Below the pieces are notes generated by a model, which searched no databases, was not told where the DNA came from, and was given only the letters and a program-made list of their open reading frames with translations. A DNA stretch of 64,000 nt from positions 3,906,001-3,970,000 of the forward strand of contig NZ_CP038438.1 in NCBI RefSeq assembly GCF_004683905.1. The letters are read 5' to 3'. A program made the translations under genes and the position numbers. Source of the stretch: Pseudomonas fluorescens (GTDB lineage Bacteria > Pseudomonadota > Gammaproteobacteria > Pseudomonadales > Pseudomonadaceae). Shown piece by piece: positions 33,098 to 41,866 of the stretch. Position 1 is the first letter of the stretch. Each line of letters starts with the position of its first letter.

Positions 33098-35020
33098 TTA
33101 CTCCGAATCTGGGCGACCACGCCGGGAAACCGCTTGCGCGAGAAACTCAGCGAACTGGGCGACGGGCATCGAGCCCAGGTCAGCACCTTCACGAGTACGC
33201 ACAGCGACAGTCTGCATCTCGACTTCCTTATCTCCGATAACCAAAAGATAGGGAACCTTGAGCAAAGTATGCTCGCGGATTTTAAAGCCGATCTTTTCAT
33301 TTCTCAAGTCGGACTTGGCACGAAATCCGCTTTCGTTGAGAGTTTTTTCTACTTCTGCAACAAAATCTGCCTGTTTATCAGTGATATTCATGATCACTGC
33401 CTGGGTTGGCGCCAGCCACGCAGGGAATGCACCTTCGTAATGCTCGATCAGAATCCCGACGAAACGCTCGAACGAACCGAGGATCGCCCGGTGCAGCATC
33501 ACTGGGTGTTTGCGGCTGTTGTCTTCGGAGACGTATTCGGCGCCGAGACGGACAGGCAGGTTGAAATCGAGCTGCAAGGTACCACACTGCCAGACGCGAC
33601 CGAGGCAATCTTTCAGCGAGAACTCGATTTTCGGACCGTAGAACGCACCTTCACCCGGCTGCAGATCATACGGCAGACCCGCAGAATCAAGGGCTGCAGC
33701 CAGTGCCGCTTCGGCGCGATCCCACAGCTCGTCGGAACCCACGCGTTTTTCCGGACGAGTGGACAGTTTCATCTCGACATCGGTGAAGCCGAAGTCGCGG
33801 TAAACGTCCATGGTCAGCTTGATGAACGCTGCGGATTCGGCCTGCATCTGCTCTTCAGTGCAGAAGATGTGGGCGTCATCCTGGGTGAACGCACGCACAC
33901 GCATGATGCCGTGCAGCGCGCCCGATGGCTCATTACGGTGGCAGGCACCGAATTCGGCCAGACGCATCGGCAGCTCGCGGTAGCTCTTCAGGCCCTGGTT
34001 GAAGACCTGCACGTGGCACGGGCAGTTCATCGGCTTGATGGCGTAGTCGCGGCTTTCCGACTCGGTGGTGAACATGTTGTCGGCGTAGTTGGCCCAGTGC
34101 CCGGATTTCTCCCACAGGCTGCGATCGACCACTTGAGGGGTCTTGATCTCGAGGTAGCCGTTGTCACGCTGCACCTTGCGCATGTACTGCTCGAGCACCT
34201 GGTACAGAGTCCAGCCATTCGGGTGCCAGAACACCATGCCCGGCGCTTCTTCCTGGGTGTGGAACAGGCCCAGGCGCTTGCCGATCTTGCGGTGATCGCG
34301 CTTTTCCGCTTCTTCGATGCGCTGGATGTAAGCCGCCAGCTGCTTCTTGTCAGCCCAGGCGGTGCCGTAGACGCGCTGCAGCTGCTCGTTCTTGGCATCA
34401 CCGCGCCAGTAGGCACCGGACAACTTGGTCAGCTTGAAGGATTTCAGGAAGCGAGTGTTCGGCACGTGCGGACCGCGGCACATGTCGACGTATTCTTCGT
34501 GGTAGTACAGACCCATGGCCTGTTCGTTCGGCATGTCCTCGACCAGACGCAGCTTGTAGTCTTCGCCGCGAGCCTTGAACACTTCGATCACTTCGGCGCG
34601 CGGAGTGACTTTCTTGATCACGTCGTAATCTTTATCGATCAGCTGATGCATGCGCTGTTCGATGGCGGCCATGTCGTCCGGAGTAAAAGGACGCTCGAAG
34701 GCGATGTCGTAATAGAAGCCTTCATCGATGACCGGACCGATGACCATTTTGGCCGTCGGGTACAGCTGCTTGACCGCATGGCCAACCAGGTGCGCGCAAG
34801 AGTGGCGAATGATCTCCAGCCCCTCTTCATCCTTTGGAGTGATGATTTGCAGCGTCGCGTCGCTGTCGATGATGTCGCAGGCGTCGACCAGCTTGCCGTT
34901 GACCTTGCCGGCCACGGTGGCCTTGGCCAGACCTGCACCAATGGATGCGGCGACCTCGGCTACGGAAACCGGGTGATCGAATGAACGTTGACTGCCGTCG
35001 GGAAGAGTAATAGTTGGCAT
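33098..35020 (-). CDS. thrS: Threonyl-tRNA synthetase
   Basis: A 640-residue ThrRS. The N-terminal TGS domain (MPTITLPDGSQRSFDHPVSV) is followed by the editing domain with HSCAHLVGHAVKQLYP and the class II core with zinc cysteine in MNCPCHVQVFNQ. The C-terminal anticodon-binding domain follows (FPAWLAPTQAVIMNITDKQ). The ATG at 35020 has the strong GAGGAGG site. Its stop TAA abuts the infC start region. The leader contains two anticodon-like hairpins suggesting translational autoregulation. Confidence 0.98.
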   Translation of the reverse strand: MPTITLPDGSQRSFDHPVSVAEVAASIGAGLAKATVAGKVNGKLVDACDIIDSDATLQIITPKDEEGLEIIRHSCAHLVGHAVKQLYPTAKMVIGPVIDEGFYYDIAFERPFTPDDMAAIEQRMHQLIDKDYDVIKKVTPRAEVIEVFKARGEDYKLRLVEDMPNEQAMGLYYHEEYVDMCRGPHVPNTRFLKSFKLTKLSGAYWRGDAKNEQLQRVYGTAWADKKQLAAYIQRIEEAEKRDHRKIGKRLGLFHTQEEAPGMVFWHPNGWTLYQVLEQYMRKVQRDNGYLEIKTPQVVDRSLWEKSGHWANYADNMFTTESESRDYAIKPMNCPCHVQVFNQGLKSYRELPMRLAEFGACHRNEPSGALHGIMRVRAFTQDDAHIFCTEEQMQAESAAFIKLTMDVYRDFGFTDVEMKLSTRPEKRVGSDELWDRAEAALAAALDSAGLPYDLQPGEGAFYGPKIEFSLKDCLGRVWQCGTLQLDFNLPVRLGAEYVSEDNSRKHPVMLHRAILGSFERFVGILIEHYEGAFPAWLAPTQAVIMNITDKQADFVAEVEKTLNESGFRAKSDLRNEKIGFKIREHTLLKVPYLLVIGDKEVEMQTVAVRTREGADLGSMPVAQFAEFLAQAVSRRGRPDSE

Positions 35021-35039
35021 GGCGCCTCCTCTCCTAGTG

Positions 35040-35060
35040 GTGACCCCTACCAAAGGTCAC
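35040..35060 (-). promoter_or_regulatory. thrS operator hairpin with GGU anticodon-like loop
   Basis: On the minus strand GTGACCT pairs with GGGTCAC-side bases (GTGACC/GGTCAC plus a T-G pair). The 7-nt loop is TTGGTAG: U33, then GGU at positions 34-36, then purine 37, exactly an anticodon loop of tRNA-Thr(GGU). It lies 20-40 nt upstream of the thrS ATG, just before the Shine-Dalgarno sequence, the place of operator domain 2 in E. coli thrS. Confidence 0.75.
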
Positions 35061-35114
35061 GTGGGTTGGGATGAGCCAGTACAAGATCCGATCCAGGCCA
35101 TTCAATGACGAACG

Positions 35115-35133
35115 CCTGCCTTACAGCGGCAGG
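35115..35133 (-). promoter_or_regulatory. Second thrS leader hairpin with UGU anticodon-like loop
   Basis: CCTGCC pairs with GGCAGG around the 7-nt loop GCTGTAA on the minus strand. Positions 34-36 read UGU, the anticodon of tRNA-Thr(UGU). It is 54 nt upstream of the first hairpin, matching the spacing idea of E. coli domains 2 and 4, which contact both subunits of the ThrRS dimer. The rest of the 381-bp spacer up to 35402 shows no gene. Confidence 0.65.
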
Positions 35134-35401
35134 AGCCTTGCGGCCAACCGGAAAACCGAACCAGAGTGACTGGGATTCAAATCAGAATTTTTCGCACGCT
35201 GACCGCTGCCGGGGCTGAAGGCCATCCGGAGCCTGAGAACGCTTGAGCCGGGCATGCTAGCACAGATGAGCGACCATCGACGTCATCGAATTGATGTGCC
35301 GGTGATTCGCGCATTTTTGCGGTGCAAAGTGAACTTGGGATATACGCTTTGCCTCAAATAAGCTGAGAATCGTCGCCGATATCAAATCAGGAGTTTCAGA
35401 C

Positions 35402-35701
35402 ATGCGCCTTATCCGACTTTTTGCTTTCGCGGCCCCGCTGGCCCTGCTGCTGCCGCTGAGCGCCAACGCTGCGTGGCCTGCCGGCGTCAAAGCCAAATAC
35501 ATGAGCGACTGCACCAGCGCAGCCAGCAAAAGCGTCAATCCAGCCGAAGCGAACAAGCACTGCGCTTGCGGCGCAGATGTTTTGGAGAAGAAATTCACCA
35601 CTCAAGAAATTTCGCAACTTATGGACCCAAAAACGCCGCCAACTGCCGAACTGGGTCAGCGCGCCCTGAAAGAAATCTCGGTTTGCCGCGTGCAGAAATA
35701 A
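35402..35701 (+). CDS. Small secreted cysteine-containing protein
   Basis: A 99-residue protein with signal peptide MRLIRLFAFAAPLALLLPLS, cleaved near ANAA. The mature 75 residues hold four cysteines: SDCTSAAS, then HCACGAD and VCRVQK, a spacing suited to two disulfides. It is helical otherwise (EEKFTTQEI-like segment KKFTTQEISQLM). Pseudomonads carry it as an unnamed conserved protein. It diverges from thrS across 381 bp. Confidence 0.75.
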   Translation: MRLIRLFAFAAPLALLLPLSANAAWPAGVKAKYMSDCTSAASKSVNPAEANKHCACGADVLEKKFTTQEISQLMDPKTPPTAELGQRALKEISVCRVQK

Positions 35702-35993
35702 GCGCTGACGAATGTTTTTTCGGGCGTCCAGCAGGCTGAAAACCGCCAAAAAGACCCCGAAATCGATAATTTACGCAGGTTTTATAGCTTTTTTTACACC
35801 CTCTTCACTCGGCTGAAAGCCACTGAAACCGGGGCTTGCAGACATTTGAGAGGTTGAAATCAATGCAATATGAAAGCAAACAGCACGTCCGGGGGGCTAC
35901 CAAAGCGAACATTTCGACTATGATACTCCGGTGTGCCCAGTTGGCCTGAGCAGCACAGTACTACTGAAAATATATGTTTCTTGGAGATACACC

Positions 35994-36206
35994 ATGTCTA
36001 ATCGCCAAACCGGCACCGTTAAATGGTTCAACGATGAAAAAGGCTTCGGCTTCATCACTCCTCAAGGTGGCGGTGACGACCTGTTCGTACACTTCAAAGC
36101 TATCGAATCCGACGGTTTCAAAAGCCTGAAAGAAGGCCAGACCGTCTCTTTCGTGGCTGAGAAAGGCCAAAAGGGTATGCAAGCTGCACAAGTTCGCCCA
36201 GAGTAA
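35994..36206 (+). CDS. Cold-shock domain protein (CspA family)
   Basis: A 70-residue single cold-shock domain. RNP1 is KGFGFITP, RNP2 is DLFVHFKAI, and the start is MSNRQTGTVKWFNDEKGFG. These proteins bind single-stranded RNA and DNA and melt secondary structure. The start at 35994 has TTGGAG upstream. The nearly 300 bp between the preceding gene and this one probably hold a long 5' leader, as in other csp genes. Which Pseudomonas csp paralogue it is cannot be settled. Confidence 0.95.
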   Translation: MSNRQTGTVKWFNDEKGFGFITPQGGGDDLFVHFKAIESDGFKSLKEGQTVSFVAEKGQKGMQAAQVRPE

Positions 36207-36220
36207 TTTCCTGGCGCACT

Positions 36221-36252
36221 AAAAAAACCCCGTCCATGTGACGGGGTTTTTT
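36221..36252. terminator. Terminator after the cold-shock gene
   Basis: AAAAACCCCGTC pairs with GACGGGGTTTTTT around CATGT. It serves the csp gene and, by its A-run, the convergent lipoprotein gene. Confidence 0.92.
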
Positions 36253-36278
36253 ATGCCTGCAACAAAAGCGATCTGCGA

Positions 36279-36596
36279 TCAGCCGCAGTTGACGCGAGTG
36301 ACCACCAGGTTGTTGTCGGTGTTCAGATTCAGGCGATCGGAACGGTACTCCAGAGTGATCATGTCAGTTGGCTTGAGGAAGCGGGCGTTTTGCGCGCCAG
36401 CCTTGACGCGAGCCTGATCGAGCAGTTCCGGCGAAGCCTTTTTACCGATGGCAAACTCCGCTGCCTTTGCTTCACAGCGGCTATGACCGGCATCGGTCGC
36501 CACAGGATCCTTTGCCGACTCGCTGGAGGTTGTGCTGCAACCGGCCAACATGGCAACGGCCATTAGTGCACCCAGAGACGCGAACTTCAAAGGCAT
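36279..36596 (-). CDS. Lipoprotein with I78-type protease-inhibitor domain
   Basis: A 105-residue protein. The signal peptide ends in the lipobox LAGC (MPLKFASLGALMAVAMLAGC), so it is a lipoprotein. The mature domain matches peptidase inhibitor I78 (PF11720): RCEAKAAEFAIGKKAS, then AGAQNARFLKPTDMITLEYR, then SDRLNLNTDNNLVVTRVNCG with the terminal Cys. Members inhibit serine proteases and are thought to protect the periplasm. The ATG at 36596 follows GGAGG. Confidence 0.88.
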   Translation of the reverse strand: MPLKFASLGALMAVAMLAGCSTTSSESAKDPVATDAGHSRCEAKAAEFAIGKKASPELLDQARVKAGAQNARFLKPTDMITLEYRSDRLNLNTDNNLVVTRVNCG

Positions 36597-36764
36597 GAAG
36601 CCTCCTTTTTTCAAATGGTTAAGCTGAGATCGTGCGACCGCCAATTCGGCGTTTGGTTTCACAGCCGGTGCCATCACCCTGCCCCACGACCCGGAAAAAC
36701 GCTGAGTCTGCCTGAAGTGCGCGCACCGCATCCTCACGCAATCGTCACCGAATATTAATGAAGC

Positions 36765-37070
36765 TCAATAGACGTCGATGTAATCGTGCGGCGGATTCGG
36801 CCAGTTGTCTTTCAGCGCATTGAAAATCTGCATCACCCAGACTTCATCACTGGCCGCGACCTTGCCGACATACCCCGACCCCTTGGCCCAGGTCTCCAGG
36901 CGAAACAGCAGGCCATCAATATCCTGCCCGCCGGTCACACCGGAAGAAATATAGGCAATTCCACTCTTGGTCACGCGCAGCTGCGTGTGCACATCATCGC
37001 TGGCCGACGCCAGCAACTGGCGCACAGCGTCGAGTGTGAGGCCGTCGGGGGTGTTCAAATCGATCTGCAC
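36765..37070 (-). CDS. Conserved-looking hypothetical protein
   Basis: A 101-residue soluble protein (MQIDLNTPDGLTLDAVRQLL, then THQLRV-type strand HTQLRVTKSGIAYIS, then DGLLFRLETWAKGSGYVG, and an acidic end HDYIDVY). No signal peptide or known motif. The alternating strand-helix pattern suggests a compact alpha/beta fold. It stands alone, with a 167-bp spacer to the I78 lipoprotein gene. Confidence 0.7.
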   Translation of the reverse strand: MQIDLNTPDGLTLDAVRQLLASASDDVHTQLRVTKSGIAYISSGVTGGQDIDGLLFRLETWAKGSGYVGKVAASDEVWVMQIFNALKDNWPNPPHDYIDVY

Positions 37071-37202
37071 AGCACATTCCTTGGATCAGCCGGAAAAGAC
37101 CAAGTGTCGCATAGCGCCGCGCTCATGCCTAAGTCGCAGTGCCAAACGCCCGACAAAGTGGTTAACTCGGACGCAGACATTCCTGACTTTTCGAGCACAT
37201 CC

Positions 37203-37415
37203 ATGAGCACTGTAAGCATCACCGCCGACATCAAGGTTCTTTGGCCTAAAGGGCACAGTTCGTATAGCCCTGGCAGTTCGGAGGAGCTGGCGTTGATCAG
37301 CATCGATCTGCTGGTCAAGACCATGGGCACACAAGGTGCGCAGACGTTTATCGCCCAGGTTTTCGAACGCTATCAACACGAGAACAAGGGCGCGCAGGAC
37401 GCTGAGAGGGAGTAG
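37203..37415 (+). CDS. Small hypothetical protein
   Basis: A 70-residue product from ATG 37203 (MSTVSITADIKVLWPKGHSS), continuing with SEELALISIDLLVKTMGTQG and a charged tail. The frame is open upstream to 36786, but that part is antisense to the neighbouring gene. No ribosome-binding site stands out at 37203, so the start is uncertain. A terminator follows immediately, supporting a real message. Function unknown. Confidence 0.5.
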   Translation: MSTVSITADIKVLWPKGHSSYSPGSSEELALISIDLLVKTMGTQGAQTFIAQVFERYQHENKGAQDAERE

Positions 37416-37417
37416 CG

Positions 37418-37442
37418 ACCCGCAGGCTGGCACCTGCGGGTC
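37418..37442. terminator. Bidirectional hairpin terminator
   Basis: ACCCGCAGG and CCTGCGGGT pair around CTGGCA-type loop bases. It separates the small plus-strand gene from the end of the ribose/nucleoside operon on the minus strand. No long T-run, so moderate strength. Confidence 0.65.
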
Positions 37443-37448
37443 ACAGCC

Positions 37449-38477
37449 TTACTTCAAGCGCTTCAGACGCTCGGTCAGCAGATCGAAGAAGCCTTGAGCA
37501 TCCCCATTTTCCACCCAGAAGGCGTTCTTCGGCGCCTTCAGACCGTCATACCAGTCAACGATGGTCTGGCCAAAAGTCGGACCTTCGCGACTATCCACCA
37601 CAACGTTCACCGAACGACCGGTGAACAGCTCAGGCTTGAGCAGGTAAGCGATGACGGTAGCGTCATGCACCGGGCCGCCCGGGATGCCGTAGTGCTCCAT
37701 GTCACCCTTGATGTACTCGTTGAGGATGTCGCCAACAATCTTGCTTGCGTTGTTGTTCAGTGCAGCGATCTGTTTCAGGCGTGCGTCGCTGGTGAGGATC
37801 TTGTGGGTCACGTCCAGCGGCAGGTAGGTCAGTTTCACGCCGCTCTTGAGTACCACTTCCGCCGCTTGCGGGTCGGCGAACAGGTTGAATTCGGCCACCG
37901 GGGTGATGTTGCCGCCATTGAAGTGCGCACCGCCCATGATCACCACTTCCTTGATGCCATTGACGATCTCCGGCTCCTGGATCAGCGCCAGCGCCAGATT
38001 GGTCTGCGGGCCAAGCATGGCGATGGTGATGCTGTGCGGCTTGGCTTTTTTCAGGGTGTCGATCAGGTAGTTGACCGCATTGCCTTCGGCCAGGCCTTTT
38101 TTCGGCTCATGCACGGTGACACCCGACAGGCCTTCCTTGCCATGGATGTTCTCGGCGTAGATCGGCGTACGCATCAGCGGTTTCGGCGCACCGGCATACA
38201 CCGGAACGTCTTCGCGCCCTGCCCATTCGCGAGCCAGGCGCGCGTTGCGCGATGTCTTGTCGAGGCGCACGTTGCCAGCCACGGTGGTCAGTGCACGAAT
38301 GTTCAGTTCATCCGGCGAAGCCAGGGCGAACAGCAAAGCGACCACGTCGTCGGCACCCGGGTCGGTGTCGATGATCAGGTCGATCTTTTCAGCAGCCTGA
38401 GCGCCGGTGGCGGTAATAAAAGACAAAAGCAGCAGACTCCGAAGCAATTGGTGGAGTTTTTGAGCATAGCGGTGCAT
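37449..38477 (-). CDS. Periplasmic nucleoside hydrolase
   Basis: A 342-residue inosine-uridine-type nucleoside hydrolase. A Sec signal peptide (LLRSLLLLSFITATGAQAAE) precedes the calcium-binding motif DLIIDTDPGADD. Other family features are ITIAMLGPQTNLALAL, VVIMGGAHFNGG and HDATVIAYLL. It splits ribonucleosides into base and ribose. Export to the periplasm makes ribose available to the RbsBAC importer encoded in the same run of genes, 45 bp after rbsD. Confidence 0.93.
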   Translation of the reverse strand: MHRYAQKLHQLLRSLLLLSFITATGAQAAEKIDLIIDTDPGADDVVALLFALASPDELNIRALTTVAGNVRLDKTSRNARLAREWAGREDVPVYAGAPKPLMRTPIYAENIHGKEGLSGVTVHEPKKGLAEGNAVNYLIDTLKKAKPHSITIAMLGPQTNLALALIQEPEIVNGIKEVVIMGGAHFNGGNITPVAEFNLFADPQAAEVVLKSGVKLTYLPLDVTHKILTSDARLKQIAALNNNASKIVGDILNEYIKGDMEHYGIPGGPVHDATVIAYLLKPELFTGRSVNVVVDSREGPTFGQTIVDWYDGLKAPKNAFWVENGDAQGFFDLLTERLKRLK

Positions 38478-38522
38478 GGCGCATTCCTTGTGCTGATGAA
38501 AATGAAAGGGTCGGAAACCCGA

Positions 38523-38927
38523 TTAGAACGTTACCCCGGCCACCAGCACGATGTTGCAGTACGGCTGGCATTCGCCTGTACGAACAATCGCCCGCGCCTG
38601 TCGGCTGAGAACCTTGAATTGCTCATGCGTCAGCAGATCGCGCCGACCGAGGGCACCCTCTTCTTGCAACTCGTCCAGCGCGACCAGGGCGGTCGGCTGC
38701 TTGTCGAGAATTTCGTTGGCCAGCACATGGCTTTCCACCTGCATCTCGCTGAGCACGACTTTCAGGGTACTGACAAAATCCGGAACGCCGTGGGTCAGCG
38801 CCAGATCAATCAATTCAACACCCGGTGGCACCGGCAGTCCGGCGTCACCGATGACCACCATGTCACCATGGCCCAGGGAGGCGATCAGCCGCGACAACGC
38901 GACGTTGAGCAGAGGAGTCTTTTTCAT
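38523..38927 (-). CDS. rbsD: D-ribose pyranase
   Basis: A 134-residue RbsD. It interconverts pyranose and furanose forms of ribose so that ribokinase gets its substrate. Visible are MKKTPLLNVALSRLIASLGHGDMVVIGDAGLP with the catalytic His region and the family end ARAIVRTGECQPYCNIVLVAGV. It overlaps the end of rbsK by 4 bp, showing translational coupling. Confidence 0.96.
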   Translation of the reverse strand: MKKTPLLNVALSRLIASLGHGDMVVIGDAGLPVPPGVELIDLALTHGVPDFVSTLKVVLSEMQVESHVLANEILDKQPTALVALDELQEEGALGRRDLLTHEQFKVLSRQARAIVRTGECQPYCNIVLVAGVTF

Positions 38928-39841
38928 GCGGGTTTGAACGCCTGTACGTCGGACATGGTTGGAATGGAAGGTTGTGCGCCGGCCCGGGTCACAGACAGCG
39001 CTGCCGCGACTTGCCCGTACCGGATCGCCTCGGCCTCGGATTTGCCACTGGCGAGCGCCGCAGCAAAACCGCCGACGAAGGTATCGCCCGCGGCGGTGGT
39101 ATCGACCGCCTGCACCTTTGGCGCCGGGAAGTGCTCGAAACCTTTGCCATTGGCAAACAGTGAACCTTGCGCACCGAGGGTAATGATGACCTTGCCCGCG
39201 CCCATTGCGATCAACTGGCTGGCAGCGCTTTCTGCGCTTTGCAGCGAATCGACCGGCAACCCGCTCAACGCGGATGCTTCACTTTCGTTGGGGATCAGGT
39301 AGTCGATGGCGGCAAACCAGTCTGCCGGTAGCGGACGACTGGCCGGCGCCGGATTGAGGATCACCGTCTTGCCCAACGCACGTGCACGCTTGAGCGCATG
39401 CCCTACCGTTGCATCCGGGATCTCGAGCTGGCAGATAATCACGTCGGCCGCTTGCAGCACCGCATCAAAACGGTCGATCACTGCCGGGGTCATTGCACCG
39501 TTGGCGCCAGCAACGATCACGATGGCGTTCTGACTGTTGTCATCGACCACGATCAGCGCCACGCCACTGGAATCTTCGACCGTGCTCACCGCCTGACAAT
39601 CGATCTGCTCGGCCAGCAATGCCTCACGCAATTGCACGCCGTAGTCATCGTTGCCAACACAGCCGACCATTGCCACCCGCGCACCCAGGCGCGCAGCAGC
39701 GACTGCCTGATTGGCGCCCTTGCCGCCGGACACGGTGGCAAAGGAATGACCGATCAGCGTTTCACCGCCCTTGGGCAGCCGTGGTGCCCGGGTGACCAGA
39801 TCCATGTTCAGGCTGCCTATTACCACTACATTTGCTGGCAT
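38924..39841 (-). CDS. rbsK: Ribokinase
   Basis: A 305-residue PfkB-family kinase phosphorylating ribose at O5. Substrate-binding GGKGANQAVAAARLGA and the ATP/catalytic motif DTTAAGDTFVGGFAAAL with the catalytic Asp are intact. The start VVVIGSLNMDLVTRAPRLPK is typical. It lies between rbsR and rbsD. Confidence 0.97.
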   Translation of the reverse strand: MPANVVVIGSLNMDLVTRAPRLPKGGETLIGHSFATVSGGKGANQAVAAARLGARVAMVGCVGNDDYGVQLREALLAEQIDCQAVSTVEDSSGVALIVVDDNSQNAIVIVAGANGAMTPAVIDRFDAVLQAADVIICQLEIPDATVGHALKRARALGKTVILNPAPASRPLPADWFAAIDYLIPNESEASALSGLPVDSLQSAESAASQLIAMGAGKVIITLGAQGSLFANGKGFEHFPAPKVQAVDTTAAGDTFVGGFAAALASGKSEAEAIRYGQVAAALSVTRAGAQPSIPTMSDVQAFKPA

Positions 39842-39865
39842 ACATCACTACTCGTCAATTCGGTT

Positions 39866-40885
39866 TCAGCGGTACTCGGTGAATACGCCGGACAGCGGCG
39901 CAGTCGATTCGCGCAAGACAATACTCGGGGTCACGATCCGTTGATCGGTGACCAGACTCGGGGTAGCAATCCTTCGCAGCAACACTTCCGCAGCCATCTC
40001 GCCCAACTGCAGGATCGACTGGCCAACGGTGGTCAGCGCCGGGTACACGTAGCGACTCATCTGGATATCGTCGAAGCCGATCACCGACAGCTCGCTCGGT
40101 ACGCGGACATTGCGCTCGGCCGCCGCGCGCAGCACACCGATCCCGATCATGTCGTTACCGGCGAAGATCGCACTCGGCGGATTGCTTTCAAGCAGGATCG
40201 CCGCCGCGTTGTAACCGCCAGTGCTGGTGAAATCGCTTTCCAGCATGCGCTCGGCCCGCACCTTGATGCCCGCCTCCTGCAGCGCCCGACAAAAACCGGC
40301 CTGACGCATTTGCGCCACGCTGGTGCTCGACGGACCACCGATGGTGGCGATGTCACGATGGCCCAGCTCCAGCAGATGCCGCGTCGCCAGATAAGCGCCA
40401 TATTCATGGTCGATACGCACCAGGTCGGCGTCGACGCCATCCAGCCCGCGGTCGACGATGACCATCGGCGTCTTCACCCCGGCCAGCCCTTGCGCGAGCC
40501 CGATGTCGCCACCGGCGGAGGCGACGATCAGGCCGTCAATACGCTTCTCCAGCAGCACGCGCAAATAGCTGCGCTGTTTTTCCGGGTTGTCGTCAGAATT
40601 GCACAGGATCACGCAGTAGCCGTTACGCTCGCAGTAATCCTCGATGCCCCGTGCCAACTCGGCAAAATACGGGTTGAGGCTGTTCGGCACCAATAAGCCA
40701 ATGGTCGCAGTGGTCTTGGCTTTCAGCGAACGCGCCACCGCACTCGGCACATAGTCGAGGCTTTTGATGGCCGCCTCGACCTTCAACCGCACTTCCTGGC
40801 TGACCGGGCGCGTCTTGTTCACCACGTGAGAAACCGTGGTGTAGGAAATCCCCGCGAGCGCCGCCACATCCTTGATCGTTGCCAT
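39866..40885 (-). CDS. rbsR: LacI-family ribose repressor
   Basis: A 339-residue LacI/PurR-type regulator. The N-terminal helix-turn-helix is MATIKDVAALAGISYTTVSHVVN. The effector domain follows (TIGLLVPNSLNPYFAELARG, GLIVASAGGD). The recognition helix and the palindrome GCAAACGTTTGC upstream of rbsB agree with a repressor released by ribose. The gene is inside its own target operon. Confidence 0.95.
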   Translation of the reverse strand: MATIKDVAALAGISYTTVSHVVNKTRPVSQEVRLKVEAAIKSLDYVPSAVARSLKAKTTATIGLLVPNSLNPYFAELARGIEDYCERNGYCVILCNSDDNPEKQRSYLRVLLEKRIDGLIVASAGGDIGLAQGLAGVKTPMVIVDRGLDGVDADLVRIDHEYGAYLATRHLLELGHRDIATIGGPSSTSVAQMRQAGFCRALQEAGIKVRAERMLESDFTSTGGYNAAAILLESNPPSAIFAGNDMIGIGVLRAAAERNVRVPSELSVIGFDDIQMSRYVYPALTTVGQSILQLGEMAAEVLLRRIATPSLVTDQRIVTPSIVLRESTAPLSGVFTEYR

Positions 40886-40888
40886 CTG

Positions 40889-41866
40889 TTAGCCCCGTCG
40901 ACTGGCGCGCTGGCTGCGATAGGTATCGAGCACTACCGCGATGACAATCACCGCGCCGGTGATGATGCGTTTGGTTGGCTCGGTCGCGCCGATCTGCGCC
41001 AGACCGGCGGCCAGTACCGAAATGATCAACACACCGAAAAAGGTGCTGATCACCGAACCACGGCCACCCATCAGACTGGTGCCACCGATCACCACGGCGG
41101 CGATCACTTGCAACTCAAGGCCAGAACCGGCATTCGGGTCCGCCGCTTCCAGACGGGAAATCTGGAACAGCGCGGCGATACCCGCGAGCAGCCCCATCAG
41201 GCTGAACACCAGAATCTTGTACGGTTTTGGATTGATCCCGGCCAGCCGCACCGCTTCCTCATTGGTGCCGATACCGATCAGGTAACGACCAAACACGGTG
41301 CGGGTCAGCACAGCTTGCGCAATGAATATCACCAGCAAGGCAATGATGAACGACGGCGAAATGCCGAACGCGATCGGGTTCGACAGCCAGGCAAACGAAT
41401 CACCGATGTAGGCGGTGCGCGAACCGGTCATCTGATACGCCAGGCCACGGGCCATTTCCAGCACACCGAGCGAAACGATGAACGACGGAATGCGCCACGC
41501 CACGGTGATCGAACCGGTCACCGTACCCGCCAGTGCCGCCACCGCCATACCGAGCAACGCGGCCGGCAACACGCTCCAGCCCCAGCCGAGAATCGCCACG
41601 CTGACTGTCGAAGCGGCAAGTGCCAGCACCGAACCGACCGACAGGTCGATGCCGCCGATGATCAGTACAAAGGTCATGCCCACCGCCAGCACCATCAGAT
41701 CGGGAATCTGGTTGGCCAGCGTGCTGAAAGTGTCATAAGACAGAAAGTGGCTGCTCATCATCGAGAACAGCGCCACCATCGCCAACAGGGCCCCGGCCAG
41801 GCCCAGATAGGTGCCCAGACCGTAGAAATTGCCACTACGTTTGCCGGCGGAAGATGCAGTTTTCAT
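40889..41866 (-). CDS. rbsC: Ribose ABC transporter permease
   Basis: A 325-residue inner-membrane protein with about 10 hydrophobic helices and the CUT2-family signature LILIGGIDLSVGSVLALA (here FVLIIGGIDLSVGSVLALAA) and the cytoplasmic EAA-like loop AVRLAGINPKPYKILVFS. It forms the sugar channel with RbsA. It overlaps rbsA by 4 bp. Confidence 0.96.
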   Translation of the reverse strand: MKTASSAGKRSGNFYGLGTYLGLAGALLAMVALFSMMSSHFLSYDTFSTLANQIPDLMVLAVGMTFVLIIGGIDLSVGSVLALAASTVSVAILGWGWSVLPAALLGMAVAALAGTVTGSITVAWRIPSFIVSLGVLEMARGLAYQMTGSRTAYIGDSFAWLSNPIAFGISPSFIIALLVIFIAQAVLTRTVFGRYLIGIGTNEEAVRLAGINPKPYKILVFSLMGLLAGIAALFQISRLEAADPNAGSGLELQVIAAVVIGGTSLMGGRGSVISTFFGVLIISVLAAGLAQIGATEPTKRIITGAVIVIAVVLDTYRSQRASRRG

